Shown piece by piece: positions 43,168 through 50,032 of a stretch of DNA of 50,032 nt; the first letter of the stretch is position 1; the number at the start of each line of letters is the position of its first letter. The DNA is taken from positions 1 through 50,032 of the forward strand of contig QOPF01000009.1 of the NCBI GenBank assembly GCA_003331625.1, written 5' to 3'. The translations under genes were made by a program, and so were the position numbers. This DNA comes from Gammaproteobacteria bacterium (GTDB taxonomy: Bacteria > Pseudomonadota > Gammaproteobacteria > Magnimaribacterales > AG-339-G14). Below the pieces are notes generated by a model, which was not told the DNA's origin, made no database searches, and worked only from the letters and a program-made list of their open reading frames with translations.

Positions 43168-43806
43168 CTAATTAAAATTTACGATGCTTGTCAAGACTTC
43201 TGACATCTTGTCCGGTGTGTGCGGAGACTTGAAGAATCCAAAATAATTTCCTTCTGGATCGATAACGGCTAAATTCATACTATGATCCATGTCGTAGCTT
43301 GAATTGTTAGAGTTCACAACAGGGACAAAAGGCAGAGTTAAGTCTGTCGCCAATTTGTAAATTATTTCTATTTTTCCTGCAATTCCAGAAAAGTTAGGGT
43401 TAAACGCTTTAGCATATTGTTGCATTTTTTCTGGAGTATCTCGGTCAGGATCTATAGAGATCATTCTAAAATTTACTCTGGAAGATACTTCGGGAGATAA
43501 TTGACTATTAGCCATTGCCATTTTTTTCATCGTCATAGGACACATGTCTGGGCAAGAGGCAAAACCTAAAAATAATATGTCCCAAGACCCTTTTAAATCT
43601 TCATTAGTAAACTTATCTGAGCCATCAATTAACTCAAAAGTATTGAGCTGTCTTGTACGAACTAACTTATAAAATCCAATTTGCTTATATTCTTCTGCTG
43701 TTAGCTCTTTGGGCGCAATTGTTGAATAAACAAACAAGCCCGCTACCATCGATACAATTAATAGGCATGATGCAACGGTAATTCTTATGGATCTTTTGTT
43801 GTTCAT
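43168..43806 (-). CDS. SCO1/SenC family copper chaperone
   Basis: A 212-residue membrane-anchored thioredoxin-fold protein (helix about 9-28) that delivers copper to the CuA site of cytochrome c oxidase. The copper ligands are C85 and C89 in FASCPDMCPMT and a His in MDHSMNL near 172. IDPDRDTPE follows the family pattern. It is the last gene of the oxidase assembly cluster, overlapping ctaB by 4 bases. Downstream, 91 bases separate it from the Fur-box-associated genes. Confidence 0.92.
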   Translation of the reverse strand: MNNKRSIRITVASCLLIVSMVAGLFVYSTIAPKELTAEEYKQIGFYKLVRTRQLNTFELIDGSDKFTNEDLKGSWDILFLGFASCPDMCPMTMKKMAMANSQLSPEVSSRVNFRMISIDPDRDTPEKMQQYAKAFNPNFSGIAGKIEIIYKLATDLTLPFVPVVNSNNSSYDMDHSMNLAVIDPEGNYFGFFKSPHTPDKMSEVLTSIVNFN

Positions 43807-44702
43807 ATTTGAATTGGAATTAATTTATCAAGGACCATGAAAATAAATAATAGTGTTAAGTAAACAATTGAATAAAGAAATAGAGGCAAGGCCAATTTGT
43901 TAGATTTATCAATCATCAAAGCTAAAGAAAAGCCGATAAAAATAGTGTTTAAAACTAAAGCGCTTAAAAAATAAAATCCACCAAGATACCCTGTAGCAAA
44001 AGGAAACAAAGAAGTTACTGTTAAGAGTATTGAGTAAAGAAATATTTGTATCTTTGTATACTCAGTACCCTTTACTACCGGCATCATTGGTACCTTTGCA
44101 GCAACATAATCATCTTTTCTATTTATAGCTAGAGCCCAAAAATGAGGCGGCGTCCAAATGAAAATAATCAAAACCATTAGTAAGGGCAAAGCATCAATTG
44201 AATTGGTGATCGCTGTCCAGCCTAATAAAGGCGGCATAGCACCTGCTATTCCGCCAATTACAATATTCTGTGTACCAGCGAATTTAAGGATTTTGGTATA
44301 AAAAAAAGAATAAAAAGCCCAAGTTAACAAGGTTAGAAAAATAGTTAGTACATTATTAAAAGCGAATAGAATAATAATCCCAGATACCAGAAGGGCTGCA
44401 GCGAAAGTCTTTGCACTTTTTTGTGAGATTTCTCCGATAACAAGAGGTCTATTTTTAGTTCTAACCATTTTGCTATCGATTTCTATGTCTAAAATCTGAT
44501 TAATAACTGCGCTTGAAGAAGCTATCAAAGCGATGCCAATAAGTCCAAAAATAATTTTTGACAGACTACCATCAAAACCATTAGCCAAAAACATTGAAGT
44601 AGCGGCGGTTAAAACTAGCAAATAGATAATTGATGGTTTGGTTAGCTTCAGATAACCAGATAAAGGAAATCTTTGTGTTTCAATGGCTGCTTCAGTATTC
44701 AC
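43803..44702 (-). CDS. ctaB: Protohaem IX farnesyltransferase (haem O synthase)
   Basis: A 299-residue UbiA-family enzyme with about nine membrane helices that adds a farnesyl group to haem B, making haem O. The signatures NQILDIEIDSKMVRTKNRPL (first Asp-rich motif and Arg-rich loop) and NRKDDYVAAKVPMMPVVKG (second motif) are complete. The start overlaps the ctaA stop by 11 bases and the stop overlaps SCO by 4. It acts just before CtaA in haem A synthesis for the aa3 oxidase encoded to the right. Confidence 0.95.
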   Translation of the reverse strand: MNTEAAIETQRFPLSGYLKLTKPSIIYLLVLTAATSMFLANGFDGSLSKIIFGLIGIALIASSSAVINQILDIEIDSKMVRTKNRPLVIGEISQKSAKTFAAALLVSGIIILFAFNNVLTIFLTLLTWAFYSFFYTKILKFAGTQNIVIGGIAGAMPPLLGWTAITNSIDALPLLMVLIIFIWTPPHFWALAINRKDDYVAAKVPMMPVVKGTEYTKIQIFLYSILLTVTSLFPFATGYLGGFYFLSALVLNTIFIGFSLALMIDKSNKLALPLFLYSIVYLTLLFIFMVLDKLIPIQI

Positions 44703-45687
44703 GTGTTCTTAATCTAACATAAGAGAGCCCTAATAAAAGGAAAAGAGCTCCAAGGTTATGGGCAATGGCAACATATAAAGGCAGTCTGTAAATTATGTTT
44801 GATACACCTAAAACAAGTTGTAAAAAAAGCAATCCAGCTATTAGTCCAGAAACGAAATAATTTTTGTTTCTAGCAAAAAGATAGGCTAGTGCTAGAAAAT
44901 ACACCGTAACAACTAGAGCTCCAAATCTATGAACCAAGTGGATAGCCACTCTAGACTGATGATCTAATTGTCCTCCCAAATAATCTGGCCCGATACTTTG
45001 AAGAAAATTAAAACCCTTGGTGTAATCTGCTTCAGGCAGGATTACTCCTTTGCAAAGAGGAAAGTCTGAACAGGCTAATGCAGCATAGTTTGAACTAAGC
45101 CAAACTCCTAAAATAATTTGAATAATCAAGATAGGAAAAGCAAAATTTAGAATTCTTAGGGTATTTCTAGAAACTGAAAAATAATTAGCTGTGCCAAGAT
45201 TTATCTCTTTCAACTTCAAATAAGTAAGAAATATTAAGGTTGTTGTGGCAAATCCTCCGAGGAGATGCATCGAAACTACTTGAGGCCAAAGTTTTAAGCT
45301 TACTGTGAAATAACCCAATAATGATTGAAAAAGAACTAACACTGACATAGCTCCAGTTATTTTTACAATAAAAGAATTTCTAGGTTTAGAAAAAATTGAA
45401 TACAAGAAGAGACCGAGTATTAGTAGCCCCAAAGATCCTGCAAAGTACCTATGAACTACTTCTGGGACTGCTTTTGCTAATTCAAATTTTCTTTCTGGAT
45501 AAAGCTCATTAGCCAGAGAAATTTCGTCCTCAGACATTGGAAAAATTGCATAGCCATAACAACCTGGCCAATCTGGGCAACCTAGCCCAGCGTCAACTAA
45601 TCTTGTCCATGCTCCCAAACCTACTACGTTAAGGGCAAGAAAAAAACCTAACAAAGCAATTAACTGAATTTTTTTTAAATTATCCAA
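44692..45687 (-). CDS. ctaA: Haem A synthase
   Basis: A 331-residue, eight-helix protein converting haem O to haem A. Conserved RLVDAGLGCPDWPGC (near 29-43), EVVHRYFAG, MHLLGG, the Cys pair ACSDFPLC in the second half, HQSRVAIHLVHRFGA and AHNLGA provide the four haem-ligand histidines. The cysteine pattern (GCPDWPGC plus a second C-x6-C) is like the proteobacterial/mitochondrial COX15 group. It overlaps the upstream thioredoxin-like gene by 8 bases. Confidence 0.95.
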   Translation of the reverse strand: MDNLKKIQLIALLGFFLALNVVGLGAWTRLVDAGLGCPDWPGCYGYAIFPMSEDEISLANELYPERKFELAKAVPEVVHRYFAGSLGLLILGLFLYSIFSKPRNSFIVKITGAMSVLVLFQSLLGYFTVSLKLWPQVVSMHLLGGFATTTLIFLTYLKLKEINLGTANYFSVSRNTLRILNFAFPILIIQIILGVWLSSNYAALACSDFPLCKGVILPEADYTKGFNFLQSIGPDYLGGQLDHQSRVAIHLVHRFGALVVTVYFLALAYLFARNKNYFVSGLIAGLLFLQLVLGVSNIIYRLPLYVAIAHNLGALFLLLGLSYVRLRTREY

Positions 45688-46261
45688 CTTTAGAGGCCCT
45701 CAATAGTTTTTTTATATCTGACAGAATTTTTTTTGGATCTATTTCTCCTTGGTAGGATAAAATTACATTTCCAAGTGGATCTGCAAGGAGAAATCCGGGT
45801 TGCTTAAAAGGGTCTAATCCTGCTTGAAGCATTTGTTTCTTTATAAGATCAATATTTTTTGCGGTAATGCTTTTTAAGTTAAGATCAGATTGAAAAAGCA
45901 TCTTTAAGTTATCTTGCGTTTTAAGGGAGCTTACGTAAAAACGTTGCACTCTTTCTTGCTCTCTGCCGATAGCGGTTTTAATTTGCTTAGAAAAATAAAA
46001 AGCTTCCAAGCAATCCTCGTTGCATCGCTGATCTACAAAGTGAATGATCATCCACTTTCTTTCCATAGAATCTATATTTAAAGGCTGAAAATCTAATTCA
46101 AGATCCAATCTTCCCAAATCCACTGGAGGATTTATCATTTTGCCGTAATTGACAGTAGCCTTGGGTCCAAAGCCTGCGTAGTACCAAAAAGTTGAGAGCG
46201 AAATCACCAGAAATGGTGTCGCGAAAATTATAAGCGCTATTAAAAAACCTTTTCGTTTCAT
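45680..46261 (-). CDS. SCO-like thioredoxin-fold oxidase accessory protein
   Basis: I start at the ATG at 46261 (MKRKGFLIALII), giving 193 residues; the extension to 46309 is antisense-like and overlaps the SURF1 end. One membrane helix (about 5-25) is followed by a periplasmic domain with a thioredoxin-like pattern: WMIIHFVDQRCNEDC with C80 and C84 in C-x3-C spacing, as in SCO proteins, then QRFYVSSL and a C-terminal GFLLADPLGNVILSY. The His ligand of SCO is not obvious. In gammaproteobacteria an uncharacterised protein normally sits here between SURF1 and CtaA; copper or redox work on the oxidase is likely. Confidence 0.78.
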   Translation of the reverse strand: MKRKGFLIALIIFATPFLVISLSTFWYYAGFGPKATVNYGKMINPPVDLGRLDLELDFQPLNIDSMERKWMIIHFVDQRCNEDCLEAFYFSKQIKTAIGREQERVQRFYVSSLKTQDNLKMLFQSDLNLKSITAKNIDLIKKQMLQAGLDPFKQPGFLLADPLGNVILSYQGEIDPKKILSDIKKLLRASKVG

Positions 46262-46262
46262 T

Positions 46263-46946
46263 TTATTTATTTCTTTTTGTAAACAAGTAAGCTCCTCCGA
46301 AAAGCACAACTAGGGAGAGGGCAAACCATTGAACTGCGTAACCGAAATGTCTGACGGCTTTCATTGAGACTGGTTTCCAAATTGGTTCTAAACTAAGTTT
46401 TGAGAGTGCTGACAATTCAAAAACGTATGGCAGAAATTCTTCACCACTTAAGTTTTCCATTAACTCTTTATCCAAACCTTGAATAATGAAATTAGTTTCT
46501 ATTTTTTTTGCTTCATCGTTGAGCACAAAGTCTTTTGAAAAAGGTCTTATCATTCCATCAATATTTAATTTTCTTTCTGGCAAGGAGAGTTCAGGAATTG
46601 AATTTCTGTCGCTTGACTCAATCCAGCCTCTTGAGACTAGTATTGTTTTGTTGCCTGGCGTCGTGAAGGGTACGAAAACCACGAATCCTGCCTTTCCATC
46701 TAGGAGCTTATTATCCACAAAAAAAATATTCTTTCCGAAAAAACCTGAAATTTGTATATTCCTATAATATAAATCTTCATTTAGCATGCCGGGGTTGGTT
46801 TCAACCGGTAAAGATTGTCTTTGGGAAAAAATATTTTCTAATGCTTTTTTGTCATAGCCCCTGTCTATTTGCCATAGACCAAGAGATAATGAGCCGACAA
46901 ACACAAAAATAAATATTATCAAGATTAAATATTCAGAGAGTTTCAT
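46263..46946 (-). CDS. SURF1 family cytochrome oxidase assembly protein
   Basis: A 227-residue protein with two membrane helices at the ends (about 5-25 and 200-220) and a periplasmic domain between. LGLWQIDRGYDKK near 23-35, the GKAGFVVFVPF strand, VSRGWI near 104-109, and HFGYAVQWFALS near the C-terminus are SURF1 signatures. SURF1 helps insert haem A into subunit I. It leaves 1 base before the next gene's start. Its start codon lies only 5 bases from the divergent DUF2909 start. Confidence 0.92.
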   Translation of the reverse strand: MKLSEYLILIIFIFVFVGSLSLGLWQIDRGYDKKALENIFSQRQSLPVETNPGMLNEDLYYRNIQISGFFGKNIFFVDNKLLDGKAGFVVFVPFTTPGNKTILVSRGWIESSDRNSIPELSLPERKLNIDGMIRPFSKDFVLNDEAKKIETNFIIQGLDKELMENLSGEEFLPYVFELSALSKLSLEPIWKPVSMKAVRHFGYAVQWFALSLVVLFGGAYLFTKRNK

Positions 46947-46951
46947 AAATA

Positions 46952-47158
46952 ATGCTTAAATTTATAATTGCAGTTTTAGCTATCGCCATGTTGATTAGTC
47001 TTTTTTCGAGCGCATTCTTTTTGTTGAAGGATAAAGGCAACACAGTAAGAGCTTTTTATACTTTAAGAGTGAGAGTAACAATTGCGATGTTACTTCTGGC
47101 AACTATTGGATATGGTCTCTTCACAGGGCAACTTGGATTGAACTCCCCTTGGGGTTAA
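46952..47158 (+). CDS. DUF2909 twin-transmembrane protein
   Basis: A 68-residue protein with two helices (about 3-26 and 42-62) and a basic loop LKDKGNTVRAFYTLRVRV between them, the DUF2909 pattern. This protein is typically found in the oxidase gene cluster between subunit III and SURF1, as here. It is the only rightward gene in the cluster: its start is 5 bases from the SURF1 start and its stop overlaps the coxC stop by 4 bases, so its promoter must lie within SURF1 coding sequence. Role unknown, presumably in oxidase assembly. Confidence 0.85.
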   Translation: MLKFIIAVLAIAMLISLFSSAFFLLKDKGNTVRAFYTLRVRVTIAMLLLATIGYGLFTGQLGLNSPWG

Positions 47159-48057
47159 AAAACGTAGACAACCAAGACTAATAAAATCCACACAACATCG
47201 ACAAAATGCCAATACCAAGATCCGGCAGCTAGTCCAAAATGATCGTGTTCTGAAAAAGCGCCATTAAATGCTCTGATAGTCATTATCGTTAAAATTATTG
47301 CTCCCAAACACACGTGAAATCCATGGAAGCCTGTTAACAAGAAAAAAGTAGTGCCATAAATTCCAGCACCCAGTGTTAGGCCCATATGGGCATAGGCTTC
47401 GTAATACTCTAGGCCTTGGAGGAAGACAAAAATAAAACCAAGAGAAATAGTAGCTACCATCCAGGATTTAAATGATCTTCTATTTCCTTTTTTTAATGCT
47501 GATTCTGCTAGGGCTATTGTTCCACTTGATGTTACTAAACATAAGGTATTCCAGAAAGGAAGCCAAGTATGTAATTTGGTAAACCCTGGAATTGCCATAC
47601 TATGCTCTGCACCAGGAAAGTTTTCATTATCAGGTGTTTCCATGACAGGCCACGTTGCTTCAAAAGCTGGCCATAAGATATTAGCAATGCCCTTTTCTCC
47701 CTCTCCACCTAGCCACGGGACAGCAAACAGTCTTACATATCCTAGCGCCAGGAAAAATGCGAAGAAAAACATTACTTCGGAAAAAATAAACCAGGCCATA
47801 CCATGAACAAAAGATTGATTTAATTGATCGCTATAGAGTTTCTTATCATTTTCACTTATTACGTTGCTGAACCAAATAAACATGACTCCCCAAATAATGG
47901 CAAATGAAGCCATGAGTAAGAGATATGAATTTGAACTTTCCTTGCCTAGATCATTGATTGTGCTTCCGGCACCCAAAACAAAAAGTAATAAACCGAAAGC
48001 CATAAAAATTGGCAGCTTGCTACTTTCTGGAACGTAATACGAAGATTCTGAGCTCAT
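47155..48057 (-). CDS. coxC: Cytochrome c oxidase subunit III
   Basis: A 300-residue, seven-helix subunit. W-F-S-E-V-M-F-F (near 111-120) matches the conserved heme-copper subunit III helix, TSSGTIALAESALKKGNR the middle signature, and GFHGFHVCLGAI plus SWYWHFVDVVWILLVLVVY the C-terminal signature. Subunit III stabilises the catalytic core of the aa3 oxidase. It follows ctaG by 1 base. A long loop (FPGAEHSMAIPGFTKLHTWL) between helices is a proteobacterial feature. Confidence 0.95.
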   Translation of the reverse strand: MSSESSYYVPESSKLPIFMAFGLLLFVLGAGSTINDLGKESSNSYLLLMASFAIIWGVMFIWFSNVISENDKKLYSDQLNQSFVHGMAWFIFSEVMFFFAFFLALGYVRLFAVPWLGGEGEKGIANILWPAFEATWPVMETPDNENFPGAEHSMAIPGFTKLHTWLPFWNTLCLVTSSGTIALAESALKKGNRRSFKSWMVATISLGFIFVFLQGLEYYEAYAHMGLTLGAGIYGTTFFLLTGFHGFHVCLGAIILTIMTIRAFNGAFSEHDHFGLAAGSWYWHFVDVVWILLVLVVYVF

Positions 48058-48058
48058 T

Positions 48059-48595
48059 TTAATTGCTAGCTTGTTTAAGCATGTATTCCTTAGTTACATC
48101 AAATAAAGTATACCCCAATGCCAGAGAAGAAATATCTTTGGGTAAATCAGGATCTATAACGAACTTCACAGGAATCGATATGCTTTCACCAGGTTCGAGA
48201 TGTTGTTGTTCAAAACAAAAACATTCTGTTTTGTGAAAGTATTGTGCTCCTCGTCCGGGCGAAACACTTGGAATAGCTTGCGCTATCATTGGTTTTTCAG
48301 ATGTATTGGTAAAAACGTACTCCATAAAGTATTGCTCGCCAGTTTTAACTTTCATTTGAGAATCCTCAGAATCAAAGAACCACGGCATATCTTTATTATT
48401 GGTGGTTGTAAAAATAATGTTCAATTCTCGATTACCAACACTTTCATATTCTGAAAAGGTAGGCCCGGTGATCTTTCCATTTAAACCAGTAATTTCACAA
48501 AAGACATCGTAAATTGGCACTAAAGCAAAGCCAAATAAAAACATACCAAAGGTAGCTAGGAATAGTTTCGAAACGCTTTTTCTAACGCCGTTCAT
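48059..48595 (-). CDS. ctaG: Cytochrome c oxidase assembly protein CtaG/Cox11
   Basis: A 178-residue copper chaperone that loads CuB in subunit I. One membrane helix (about 10-30) is followed by a periplasmic immunoglobulin-like domain with the copper motif CFCF (C125, C127 in KTECFCFEQQ) and a third cysteine near the membrane (C33). GPGRGAQYFHK-type sequence precedes the motif, and FVIDPDLP follows. It sits between subunits I and III, as in other proteobacteria, one base apart from each. Confidence 0.94.
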   Translation of the reverse strand: MNGVRKSVSKLFLATFGMFLFGFALVPIYDVFCEITGLNGKITGPTFSEYESVGNRELNIIFTTTNNKDMPWFFDSEDSQMKVKTGEQYFMEYVFTNTSEKPMIAQAIPSVSPGRGAQYFHKTECFCFEQQHLEPGESISIPVKFVIDPDLPKDISSLALGYTLFDVTKEYMLKQASN

Positions 48596-48596
48596 C

Positions 48597-50032
48597 TTAA
48601 CCTTTAGCCTCTCCGGTTTCTATATTAGGAGGTGTACTGAACGTATGATATGCAGGTGGAGAATCTAAAGTCCACTCAAGACCTTTTGCCCCTTCCCAAA
48701 CTTGGCCTGTAGCTTTTTTTCCATAGAAAATAGCTTTTAAAACAACATATAAAAATAATAGTTGAGACAAGCCGAATAAGAAAGCTCCCACACTGACAAT
48801 CATATTGTAGTCAGCGAACTGCATAGCGTAATCTGGAATTCTTCTAGGCATTCCTGCTAAACCTACAAAATGCATCGGGAAAAAAGTTAAGTTTACTGAA
48901 ACGAAAGAAAGCCAAAAATGGGTTTTACCCATAAATTCATCGTACATATAGCCTGTCCATTTTGGCAGCCAATAATAGACTCCAGCAATAATTGAAAATA
49001 AAGCGCCTGGAACTAGGACGTAATGAAAGTGAGCTACTACAAAGTAAGTGTCGTGATATTGAAAGTCTGCTGGTGCAATGGCAAGCATTATTCCTGATAG
49101 CCCTCCGATGGTAAATAGCGCAACAAAAGCTATGGCAAACAACATTGGTGTTTCAAAAGTTAATGATCCTTTGAACATAGTTGATAACCAATTAAAAACT
49201 TTTACTCCTGTTGGAATTGCGATGAGCATAGTGGAATACATAAAGAATAGCTCACCAGCTATCGGCATTCCCACTGTGAACATGTGATGCGCCCAAACAA
49301 CAAATGACAATAGAGCTATCGAAGCAATTGCATACACCATCGACTCATAGCCGAAAATTGGTTTTCTAGAAAAGGTCTCTATGATGTGAGAGACGATTCC
49401 AAAAGCAGGTAAAATCATAATGTAAACTTCTGGATGCCCAAAGAACCAAAATATATGCTGGAATAGGACTGGATCTCCTCCGCCTCCGGCTTTGAAAAAA
49501 CTAGTCCCAAAATGGATATCCATGAGCATCATAGTTACAGCTCCGGCTAGCACTGGCATAACAGCAATTAGCAAGTACGCAGTAATAAGCCATGTCCAAA
49601 CAAAGAGAGGCATTTTCATCAATGTCATATCAGGTGCTCTCATGTTTAAAATAGTGGTAATTACATTTATTGAACCCATGATGGAAGACGCTCCCATGAT
49701 ATGTACGGCAAAAATAAAGTAAGTTACCGTCGGCGGGGCATACTCCGTAGAAAGAGGAGCATAAAACGTCCACCCAAAATTAGGGGCTCCGCCTTCCATA
49801 AAAAATGTTGAAAGCAATACTCCAAAGGCAGCGGGTAGAATCCAAAAACTTAGATTGTTTAATCTAGGAAGCGCCATATCAGGGGCTCCAATTTGCATAG
49901 GAACAAGCCAATTTGCAAAACCAACAAAGGCCGGCATGATAACTCCAAAAACCATGATTAATCCATGATTGGTAACCATTTGATTATAAAATTCAGGGGA
50001 AACAATCTGACTTCCTGGCTCAAAGAGTTCCG
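48597..50032 (-). CDS. coxA: Cytochrome c oxidase subunit I, 5' end beyond the window
   Basis: The frame is open to the right edge, past the internal Met at 49979: the residues before it (ELFEPGSQIVSPEFYNQ) match conserved subunit I sequence, so the gene is partial, lacking about 60 residues. Visible: haem a ligand His in NHGLIMVFG, GHPEVYI with the CuB His and cross-linked Tyr, VWAHHMFTVGM (CuB His pair), and HFHYVLVPGA (haem a3 and a His). A1-type proton-path Glu is present in GHPE. It is the catalytic subunit of an aa3 terminal oxidase. Subunit II would lie to the right. Confidence 0.96.
   Translation of the reverse strand, partial: ELFEPGSQIVSPEFYNQMVTNHGLIMVFGVIMPAFVGFANWLVPMQIGAPDMALPRLNNLSFWILPAAFGVLLSTFFMEGGAPNFGWTFYAPLSTEYAPPTVTYFIFAVHIMGASSIMGSINVITTILNMRAPDMTLMKMPLFVWTWLITAYLLIAVMPVLAGAVTMMLMDIHFGTSFFKAGGGGDPVLFQHIFWFFGHPEVYIMILPAFGIVSHIIETFSRKPIFGYESMVYAIASIALLSFVVWAHHMFTVGMPIAGELFFMYSTMLIAIPTGVKVFNWLSTMFKGSLTFETPMLFAIAFVALFTIGGLSGIMLAIAPADFQYHDTYFVVAHFHYVLVPGALFSIIAGVYYWLPKWTGYMYDEFMGKTHFWLSFVSVNLTFFPMHFVGLAGMPRRIPDYAMQFADYNMIVSVGAFLFGLSQLLFLYVVLKAIFYGKKATGQVWEGAKGLEWTLDSPPAYHTFSTPPNIETGEAKG

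Noticed and set aside
46262-46309. Earlier start for the SCO-like protein
   Set aside because: It lies in the SURF1 coding end and spoils the membrane-anchor start at 46261.
49977-49979. Taking the Met at 49979 as the start of coxA
   Set aside because: The preceding in-frame codons up to the edge encode conserved subunit I sequence, so the gene continues beyond the window.
1-50032. CRISPR array, prophage, insertion sequence, toxin-antitoxin or defence island
   Set aside because: No regularly spaced repeats, transposase, integrase, phage structural or recognised defence proteins were found on either strand.

Overview
The window is AT-rich, densely coded bacterial DNA. It has short intergenic gaps, many start/stop overlaps, AGGAG-type ribosome sites, and small G+C-rich terminators shared by convergent genes. 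The gene content fits a free-living, aerobic, heterotrophic gammaproteobacterium of the marine oligotroph type: an aa3 cytochrome oxidase cluster with SURF1, DUF2909, CtaA, CtaB and SCO in the gammaproteobacterial order, proteobacterial gshA, ATP-type pckA, AmtB, and many lipoproteins and hydrolases. A SAR86-like organism is my best guess from composition and content, but nothing here proves it. I saw no rRNA, tRNA, insertion sequence, prophage, CRISPR array or recognisable defence system.

Layout. 1-385 is non-coding. 386-5569 holds an MDR oxidoreductase, a nitronate monooxygenase-like enzyme and a leftward operon (Old Yellow Enzyme, DUF1330, TPR protein, homocysteine methyltransferase-like). 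5666-12680 runs rightward: membrane-anchored metallo-beta-lactamase hydrolase, DUF3604 lipoprotein, amidase, anchored parvulin, HupE/UreJ-like protein and HXXEE protein. 12682-17618 has an HSL-type esterase, an SDR, a saccharopine-dehydrogenase-like protein, a small methyltransferase and glucokinase. 17631-24249 has four leftward exported proteins in two pairs, flanking a rightward block (DUF4136 lipoprotein, amtB, two membrane proteins, GH5-like glycosidase). 24300-27468 is a DUF4212/sodium-solute symporter/M19 dipeptidase operon. 27532-37984 mixes an epimerase-like reductase, small proteins, a copper amine oxidase paired with an alkyl-sulfatase-like MBL protein, a glutathione transferase-like gene, an SGNH hydrolase, a type-B carboxylesterase lipoprotein and a dienelactone-hydrolase-like protein. 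38110-42197 has pckA, gshA and a quinone oxidoreductase. 42239-43076 has two paralogous small membrane proteins behind a Fur-box-like palindrome. 43168-50032 is the cytochrome oxidase cluster, read leftward and cut by the right edge inside coxA.

How the genes fit together. Central functions are oxidase assembly (haem A synthesis by CtaB and CtaA; copper delivery by CtaG and SCO), gluconeogenesis (pckA), glucose phosphorylation (glk), glutathione synthesis (gshA) and ammonium uptake (amtB). The rest is an accessory set for scavenging and modifying small organic molecules. The observations most worth checking are the putative iron-regulated pair of paralogous membrane proteins, the exported two-domain protein array, the MBL protein that has lost most of its metal ligands beside an amine oxidase, a lipoprotein gene that looks leaderless, and a glutathione-transferase gene whose only full-length start is ATT.
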